A stretch of DNA of 28,554 bases from NCBI GenBank assembly GCA_045590155.1, contig JAZNQL010000006.1:1-28554 (forward strand). Reading direction: 5' to 3'. Each line of letters starts with the position of its first letter. The stretch's first letter is position 1. Of this stretch, positions 23,851-28,554 are shown in pieces. Source of the DNA: JAZNQL01 sp045590155. GTDB lineage: Bacteria; Bacillota; Clostridia; UMGS1883; UMGS1540. The notes under the pieces are model-generated. The model saw nothing but the letters and a program-made list of their open reading frames with translations. It made no database searches and was not told the DNA's origin. Made by a program: the position numbers and the translations under genes.

Positions 23851-25641
23851 TTATTTTATTTCTTCAAAATCGGCAACGCCGTGTTTACAAAGCGGACAAA
23901 TAAAATCGTCGGGAAGAACATCTCCTTCGTATACATATCCGCATATTTTGCACACATAGCCTTTTTTGCCTTCTGTTTCGGGTTTTGGTTTTACATTGTT
24001 ATGGTAATAGGTATAGGTCATAGTTTCTTTATCTGAAAGAACTCTTGACTCTGTTACTGAACAAATAAACATTCCATGAGTATCAAGGTCTATATATTGT
24101 TCTACCTTGAGTGACATAAACGAATTTATATAGCGGGGGAGAAATGCAAGTCCGTTATCCGAACGCAGGGGCTCGTAATCTGCAAATTTATCTACATTTC
24201 GTCCGCTTACAAATCCGAATTTTTCAAAAACAGAGAAGGGAGCATCAATGCTTAAACAGTTTATATTCATTTTACCTGTCTGTTTTATTATATGATGCGA
24301 ATAGTTTTCTTTATTTATTGTTACAGCTATTTTGTGTGGAGTGCTTGTAACCTGTGTTACTGTGTTTACAATAAGTCCGTTGTCTTTTTTGCCGTCATTT
24401 GATGTTACAACATAAAGACCGTAACCTATATTAAATAATGCCGATAAATCGTTCTTGTTTGCTGTTGAATCCTGTTGTGCAAGATAATCCTTACAAAGTT
24501 CGTTTGCCAAAGTGTCAAGTTGGGACATACTGTCTTCATTTAAAGCAGAAAGTATTTTTACCGTGGTATCTGCATAGGTTAAGTTTTTGCTTTTTTCAAG
24601 CATTTCTTTCATAACTTTTGCGGCCAAAGGAGCCCAGCTTCCGTTTTCTATAAATGCTACTGTGCGGTTAGAGAAATTGCGTTCGGTTAAATGATCTATA
24701 AACTCACGCATAAAAGGGAAAATATCTGCGTTATAGGTTGTAGTTGCAAGTACAAGCTTGCTATATCTGAATGCATCTTCAACTGCTTCAGCCATATCAC
24801 AACGTGCAAGATCGTTTATTGTAACTTTAGGACATCCGTTTGCTTTAAGTTTTTCGGCAAGCTTTAAAACAGCCTTTTTTGTATTACCGTAAACAGAGGT
24901 ATAAGCTATAACAATACCTTCTTCTTCGGGTTGGTAGGATGACCAGGTGTTGTATAATCCGAGATAGTATCCAAGATTTTCTTTTAAAACAGGTCCGTGA
25001 AGAGGACAAATAATCTGAATATCAAGTGCTGCAGCTTTTTTTAAGAGGCTTTGTACCTGTGTGCCGTATTTCCCAACTATACCAATATAATAACGTCTTG
25101 CTTCACATGCCCAGTCTTCTTCAATATCAAGCGCACCGAATTTTCCAAAACCATCGGCAGAAAATAAAACTTTATCTGTACTGTCGTAAGAAACTATAAC
25201 TTCCGGCCAGTGTACCATTGGTGCTGCAACAAAGGTTAATGTGTGTTTGCCTAATGCAAGAGTATCGCCTTCGCCTACAACAATTTGTCTCTCTGTAAAA
25301 TCTGTTCCGAAAAAGTTTTTCATCATTGCAAATGCTTTAGAAGAAGAAACTATTTTGGCATCGGGATAATTTTTTATAAAGTTCATAATATTGGCAGAAT
25401 GGTCAGGTTCCATGTGGTGGATAACAAGATAATCAGGCTTTTTATCGCCTAAAACATTCTGTATATTATCAAGCCATTCGTGGGTAAAGTTTGCATCCAC
25501 GGTATCCATAACAGCAATTTTTTCGTCTAAAATTATATATGAATTATATGAAATGCCGTTTGGTACTATATATTGACCCTCAAATAAATCAATGTTATGA
25601 TCGTTTACACCTACATATTTTATGTCGTTTGTAATAATCAT
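23851..25641 (-). CDS. Flavodiiron protein fused to flavin reductase and rubredoxin
   Basis: A 596-aa multidomain enzyme that reduces O2 to water and/or NO to N2O in anaerobes. Domain order: metallo-beta-lactamase-like diiron domain (1-240), flavodoxin-like FMN domain (about 243-390, 'IVIAYTSVYGNTKKA'), flavin-reductase-like domain (about 405-555), rubredoxin (561-596). All diiron ligands are present: His76, Glu78, Asp80, His81, His144, Asp163 and His215. The rubredoxin part (Cys564, 567, 582, 585) is a short-loop form, with 14 residues between the cysteine pairs against 29 in the separate rubredoxin. The start at 25641 has GGAGG; the frame upstream from 25665 lacks support. Confidence 0.93.
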   Translation of the reverse strand: MIITNDIKYVGVNDHNIDLFEGQYIVPNGISYNSYIILDEKIAVMDTVDANFTHEWLDNIQNVLGDKKPDYLVIHHMEPDHSANIMNFIKNYPDAKIVSSSKAFAMMKNFFGTDFTERQIVVGEGDTLALGKHTLTFVAAPMVHWPEVIVSYDSTDKVLFSADGFGKFGALDIEEDWACEARRYYIGIVGKYGTQVQSLLKKAAALDIQIICPLHGPVLKENLGYYLGLYNTWSSYQPEEEGIVIAYTSVYGNTKKAVLKLAEKLKANGCPKVTINDLARCDMAEAVEDAFRYSKLVLATTTYNADIFPFMREFIDHLTERNFSNRTVAFIENGSWAPLAAKVMKEMLEKSKNLTYADTTVKILSALNEDSMSQLDTLANELCKDYLAQQDSTANKNDLSALFNIGYGLYVVTSNDGKKDNGLIVNTVTQVTSTPHKIAVTINKENYSHHIIKQTGKMNINCLSIDAPFSVFEKFGFVSGRNVDKFADYEPLRSDNGLAFLPRYINSFMSLKVEQYIDLDTHGMFICSVTESRVLSDKETMTYTYYHNNVKPKPETEGKKGYVCKICGYVYEGDVLPDDFICPLCKHGVADFEEIK

Positions 25642-25681
25642 TTTAATTCCTCCAAAATTTATCAAACATATTTATTATGTC

Positions 25682-25711
25682 ATTATAGCATAAAAATAAT
25701 ATGTTTTGCAA
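25682..25711 (-). promoter_or_regulatory. Promoter of the flavodiiron-rubredoxin operon
   Basis: On the minus strand: -35 TTGCAA (25711-25706), 18-bp spacer, and an extended -10, TGC-TATAAT (25687-25682). No clear matching promoter was found for the divergent protease gene in this 93-bp gap. Confidence 0.75.
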
Positions 25712-25734
25712 TAATTATTTATAGGGTGATTATT

Positions 25735-26772
25735 TTGAAAGGATTAAAAACGCTTATAACAATTATTGCGGCAGCGGCAGTATCTTTTTTTGTTTCGGCT
25801 ATAACTGTGGATTACAGAGGCGATACGGATAATATAAAAACGGAGAATGTAAATCTTACGGCTACGGCAGAGATGGAAGAAATTCCCGGAATTGCTGAAA
25901 AAATTATGCCGTCGGTTGTGGGGATAATGGCGCAACTTTCGGGAAAAGAAACCTCTATGGGGTCGGGATTTGCGGTAACCGGAAACGGATATATAATGAC
26001 AAATAATCATGTTATTTATGGCGCAAAAAAAATTACTGTTACACTTGAAAACGGAAAAACACTTCCGGCACAAAAAATATGGAGTGATTCAAGGCTTGAC
26101 CTTGCGTTAATAAGAGTGGCACAAAATCTGCAACCTATTGCAATAGGCGATTCATCCCTTTGCAAGGTGGGGGAAGAGGTAATTGCAATAGGTAATCCTT
26201 TGAGTATGCAGTTTCAGCACACGGTTACGTCGGGAATTATAAGTGCTAAAGACAGGACGATAGAAATGTCGGGATACTATATGGAAAATCTTTTGCAAAC
26301 CGATGCTTCCATAAATCCAGGTAACAGCGGTGGTCCGCTTGTGAACTCTAAAGGAGAGGTAATAGGAATAAATACAATTAAGGTAACAAGTGCGGAAGGA
26401 ATAGGGTTTGCAATTCCTGTGAATATATGTAAACCTATAATAGAAAGTGCAGAAAGTACCGGAACGTTTGAAACTCCTTATCTCGGTCTTTATGCTTATG
26501 ACAGAGCAACGGCTGTTAAAATTCTTGGCGAATATACAGAAGAGGCAGGAATATATGTTGCTCAAGTAGAAGTGGGAAGCCCTGCAAGCAGTTCAGGAAT
26601 AAAGAAGGGAGATATAATAACTGCAATAGACGGATATGAGATAAATTCTATGTTAGACCTTCGTGAACGTATTTTTTATCATAAACCGGGGGAGAGGGTT
26701 AATGTTGATGTTTTAAGAGATGGAAGAAAAAATACTATGACAGTTGTTTTGACCAAAAATAAAGGAATTTAA
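25735..26772 (+). CDS. HtrA/DegP-family membrane-anchored serine protease
   Basis: A 345-aa trypsin-like protease with one N-terminal membrane anchor ('LITIIAAAAVSFFVSAI') and one C-terminal PDZ domain (about 245-340), so the catalytic part faces outward. The triad is His92 ('TNNHVI'), Asp122 ('SRLDLALI') and Ser198 ('GNSGGPL'). The family degrades misfolded envelope proteins. I place the start at TTG 25735, with AGGGTGA just upstream (25723-25729); the longer open frame from 25597 runs antisense into the flavodiiron gene and has no ribosome binding site. A GTG at 25726 is the alternative. Confidence 0.9.
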   Translation: MKGLKTLITIIAAAAVSFFVSAITVDYRGDTDNIKTENVNLTATAEMEEIPGIAEKIMPSVVGIMAQLSGKETSMGSGFAVTGNGYIMTNNHVIYGAKKITVTLENGKTLPAQKIWSDSRLDLALIRVAQNLQPIAIGDSSLCKVGEEVIAIGNPLSMQFQHTVTSGIISAKDRTIEMSGYYMENLLQTDASINPGNSGGPLVNSKGEVIGINTIKVTSAEGIGFAIPVNICKPIIESAESTGTFETPYLGLYAYDRATAVKILGEYTEEAGIYVAQVEVGSPASSSGIKKGDIITAIDGYEINSMLDLRERIFYHKPGERVNVDVLRDGRKNTMTVVLTKNKGI

Positions 26773-26803
26773 AAAAGCGTTGTAAATTTTACAACGCTTT
26801 TTT
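26771..26803. terminator. Bidirectional terminator between convergent protease and esterase genes
   Basis: Thirteen-base arms (26771-26783 and 26791-26803) with an A-run on one side and a T-run on the other. It overlaps the protease stop codon. Confidence 0.9.
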
Positions 26804-26821
26804 GTGTTTTAATATTTCAGA

Positions 26822-27643
26822 TTATAATCTGTTTGCCCAATATACGGCATTTTCTACCCATTTTGCTATACTTGCATCTTCCCATTTTTCTTCATTACAT
26901 TTTGTTATCTTGTTTCCAAGACAGAAGCCGTGTTTTGAATCGGGATAAATGTGAAGCTCGTACGGCATATCGTTGTCAGCATAAGCCTCGGCTAAACACA
27001 AAGCATTTTTAGCGTTTACAACCACGTCATTTGCACATAGTGTCATAAAAATGGGACAAGAGTCTTTTGAAACATGTCTTTCAAGGCTTACCTTTTCGAA
27101 TATTTCCTGATTCCCAAAATCACTGCCAAGTAAATGTTTAAAGGTGTCTTCATGGTCAATAGTATACAGATTCATAGCGGTTACAACCGGATAAATCAAT
27201 ATTGCGCCCTTTAATTTATTGTAGCCGTATTCCATATCTATTGCATCATAAACTTCTTTTAAGTTCCACATAGTTGCCAAAGAACCTGCAAGATGACCGC
27301 CTGCTGAAAAGCCCACTGCAAAAAGCTCTTCGGGGTCAATATTATATTCTTTTGCGTTGTCTTTTATATGCTTAATTGCTTTTGATGCTTCAATAAGCTG
27401 TTTTGGGAATGTACCATTTACCCCGTTTCTGCTCACTGTATAATGTAAAACAAATGCATTATATCCATAAGGCATAAACGCCATTGCTACCGGGTCTCCT
27501 TCAGGGGGATAAATGTTCTGGTATCCGCCGCCTGGGATAACAAGCATTGCTTTTCTTACAAGACCAGGCATTTCGTCTGCAATATAAGCATCAAGATAAA
27601 CATTTTTGTTTTCTTCATCAAGATAAATTCTTTTTAAAACCAT
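26822..27643 (-). CDS. Alpha/beta hydrolase (carbohydrate-esterase/BD-FAE-like)
   Basis: A 273-aa alpha/beta hydrolase. The oxyanion-hole motif is 'IPGGGY' (36-41), the nucleophile is Ser113 in GFSAGG, and the likely acid and histidine are Asp206 ('CANDVVV') and His238 ('DSKHGF'). The pattern matches bifunctional feruloyl/acetyl-xylan esterase-like and other small carbohydrate esterases. There is no signal peptide, so it acts in the cytoplasm, perhaps on imported acylated oligosaccharides. It is monocistronic, with GGAG before the ATG and its own promoter; no LacI-type operator is seen there. Confidence 0.85.
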   Translation of the reverse strand: MVLKRIYLDEENKNVYLDAYIADEMPGLVRKAMLVIPGGGYQNIYPPEGDPVAMAFMPYGYNAFVLHYTVSRNGVNGTFPKQLIEASKAIKHIKDNAKEYNIDPEELFAVGFSAGGHLAGSLATMWNLKEVYDAIDMEYGYNKLKGAILIYPVVTAMNLYTIDHEDTFKHLLGSDFGNQEIFEKVSLERHVSKDSCPIFMTLCANDVVVNAKNALCLAEAYADNDMPYELHIYPDSKHGFCLGNKITKCNEEKWEDASIAKWVENAVYWANRL

Positions 27644-27682
27644 GGCAAATTCTCCTTTGTTAATTATATTTTGATTACATCA

Positions 27683-27711
27683 ATTGTATCATACATTTTA
27701 CTTTAATGCAA
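27683..27711 (-). promoter_or_regulatory. Promoter of the alpha/beta hydrolase gene
   Basis: On the minus strand: -35 TTGCAT (27711-27706), 17-bp spacer, extended -10 TGA-TACAAT (27688-27683), 40 nt before the start codon. Confidence 0.75.
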
Positions 27712-27736
27712 GAAAATATTGTTATATAAAACAGAA

Positions 27737-27761
27737 AAAGGCTGAGAATTCCTCAACCTTT
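27737..27761 (-). terminator. Terminator of the rubrerythrin-BFD unit
   Basis: Ten-base arms (27737-27746 and 27752-27761). Only the minus-strand RNA pairs fully, by a G·U wobble where the plus strand would have a C·A mismatch, and the minus strand has the T-rich tail. This fixes the direction. Confidence 0.8.
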
Positions 27762-27768
27762 GTTTTTA

Positions 27769-27975
27769 TTATATTTCTGCACCGTTCAAAAAATCGGATA
27801 TAATGTTTAAAACCTTTTGATGACAACCACCGCAACCGGTAGAGCATTTTGTTATTTTCTGAACATTTTCAAATGTTTTTAAAACATCATCAAATTTAGT
27901 GTTGTTTTGAATAGCATCAGCAATATCGTTGTAGCTTACCTGCATACAATTACAAACAGTATAATTTTCTACCAT
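27769..27975 (-). CDS. BFD-like [2Fe-2S]-binding protein
   Basis: A 68-aa protein of the Fer2_BFD type (bacterioferritin-associated-ferredoxin-like domain). It has Cys8-x-Cys10 near the start and Cys48-x2-Cys51 in 'GCGGCHQKV', the expected CxC...CxxC cluster, plus an extra Cys44. Free-standing forms of this domain donate electrons to iron-storage or redox proteins. It follows the rubrerythrin gene on the same strand, so a redox link with it is likely but inferred. An AAGGATGG site precedes the ATG. Confidence 0.82.
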   Translation of the reverse strand: MVENYTVCNCMQVSYNDIADAIQNNTKFDDVLKTFENVQKITKCSTGCGGCHQKVLNIISDFLNGAEI

Positions 27976-27995
27976 TTTTATCCATCCTTTTTAGA

Positions 27996-28021
27996 AAAGG
28001 ACTGCCCTTTCACAGTCCTTT
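27996..28021 (-). terminator. Hairpin after the rubrerythrin gene
   Basis: Nine-base arms AAAGGACTG (27996-28004) and CAGTCCTTT (28013-28021). On the minus strand a short U-rich run follows (TTTTCT), so it may be a partial terminator that lowers expression of the BFD gene against rubrerythrin. Confidence 0.6.
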
Positions 28022-28029
28022 AATTGATT

Positions 28030-28554
28030 TTATTTAAAGTATCTCTTTAAAAGACCTTCTAAACCTCTGCCATGTCGAGCTTCATCGCGAGCCATTTCGT
28101 GTACTGTGTCATGGATAGCGTCAAGACCGTTTTTCTTTGCACAGGATGCAAGGTCAAATTTTCCTTGTGTTGCACCATATTCGCAATCAACTCTCCATGC
28201 GAGGTTATCTTTTGTTGTAGCTTTCATATTAGGTTCTAAATCTTCGCCTAAAAGTTCTGCAAATTTTGCAGCGTGTTCAGCTTCTTCATAAGCAGCTTTT
28301 TCCCAGTAAAGACCTACTTCGGGATAGCCTTCTCTGTGGGCGATACGAGCCATGCACAGGTACATACCAACTTCTGCACATTCGCCGTTGAAGTTTGCCA
28401 TTAACTGTTCGAAAATATATTTTTTATCTTCTTCTGAGATATCCGGATTGTTTTTAACTGTTTTACCGTAAATACCATATTCGTGTTCTGCAGCAAGAGC
28501 CGCACCTTCTACCATTTCTTTAAACTTTTCAGCCGGAACTTTACAAGCCGGGCA
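28030..28554 (-). CDS. Rubrerythrin with N-terminal rubredoxin domain (5' end outside window)
   Basis: The open frame runs through the window edge; the 174 codons present begin with 'CPACKVPAEKF', the second half of a rubredoxin-type CxxC site, so an ATG at 28515 is not the real start. The rest is a ferritin-like four-helix domain with repeated ExxH motifs ('EEAEHA', 'RDEARHG') and further glutamates for a diiron site. Rubredoxin first and diiron domain second is the order of 'reverse rubrerythrin', an NADH-linked peroxidase of clostridia. It reduces hydrogen peroxide (and O2) and fits the flavodiiron and rubredoxin genes nearby. Confidence 0.9.
   Translation of the reverse strand, partial: CPACKVPAEKFKEMVEGAALAAEHEYGIYGKTVKNNPDISEEDKKYIFEQLMANFNGECAEVGMYLCMARIAHREGYPEVGLYWEKAAYEEAEHAAKFAELLGEDLEPNMKATTKDNLAWRVDCEYGATQGKFDLASCAKKNGLDAIHDTVHEMARDEARHGRGLEGLLKRYFK

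Noticed and set aside
25597..25734. N-terminal extension of the HtrA-like protease
   Set aside because: The extra 46 codons overlap the flavodiiron start and its promoter, have no ribosome binding site, and would put a long sequence before the membrane anchor.
25745..25758. A fourth LacI-type operator around AAAACGCTT at the start of the HtrA gene
   Set aside because: The core matches, but the outer CT/AG bases that all three real copies share are missing, there is no symmetry beyond the core, and it lies within the coding sequence.

Overview
The window looks like chromosome of a low-GC, anaerobic Bacillota (class Clostridia). The reasons are A/T-rich DNA, strong GGAGG ribosome binding sites, near-consensus sigma-A promoters (TTGACA-17 bp-TATAAT), the Firmicutes-type TrmFO next to topA, a Ser46-type HPr, and oxygen-defence genes typical of strict anaerobes (flavodiiron protein, rubredoxin, rubrerythrin). 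I saw no rRNA, tRNA, CRISPR array, prophage or insertion sequence. The genus cannot be fixed from this sequence.

Layout. (a) 141-3468, plus strand: a polar amino-acid ABC importer (lipoprotein, permease, ATPase) with a CE2-like SGNH esterase as the fourth gene. (b) 3499-12727, plus strand: housekeeping genes in several transcription units: Ppx/GppA phosphatase and TrmL; YceD and ribosomal protein L32; HPr; then uvrC, topA, trmFO, a CDP-alcohol phosphatidyltransferase and a PlsC-like acyltransferase. (c) 12757-23611: a carbohydrate island with a large secreted three-module protein (plus), a LacI-family regulator (plus) and six minus-strand genes. Those six are a class-V PLP enzyme, a ManA-like cupin protein, a PIG-L deacetylase, a mutarotase-like protein, a FucI/AraA-like isomerase and a D-lyxose-isomerase-like cupin. 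(d) 23636-28554: a flavodiiron/flavin-reductase/rubredoxin fusion with a separate rubredoxin gene, a divergent HtrA-like membrane protease, an alpha/beta hydrolase, and a rubrerythrin (cut by the window edge) followed by a BFD-type [2Fe-2S] protein.

The most interesting result is in region (c). Three sigma-A promoters carry the same 14-bp CG-centred palindrome, consensus CTAAArCGkTTwAG. In front of the secreted-protein gene and the sugar operon it fills the -35/-10 spacer and abuts the -10; at the PLP-enzyme gene it lies just downstream of the start point. A LacI-family repressor gene sits between these units and has no copy of the site at its own promoter. This supports one local regulon joining a secreted, apparently glycan-binding protein to an intracellular set of sugar- and amino-sugar-modifying enzymes. 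There is no transporter, kinase, aldolase or glycoside hydrolase in the set. The substrate cannot be read from the sequence, and I do not recognise this combination as a described pathway.
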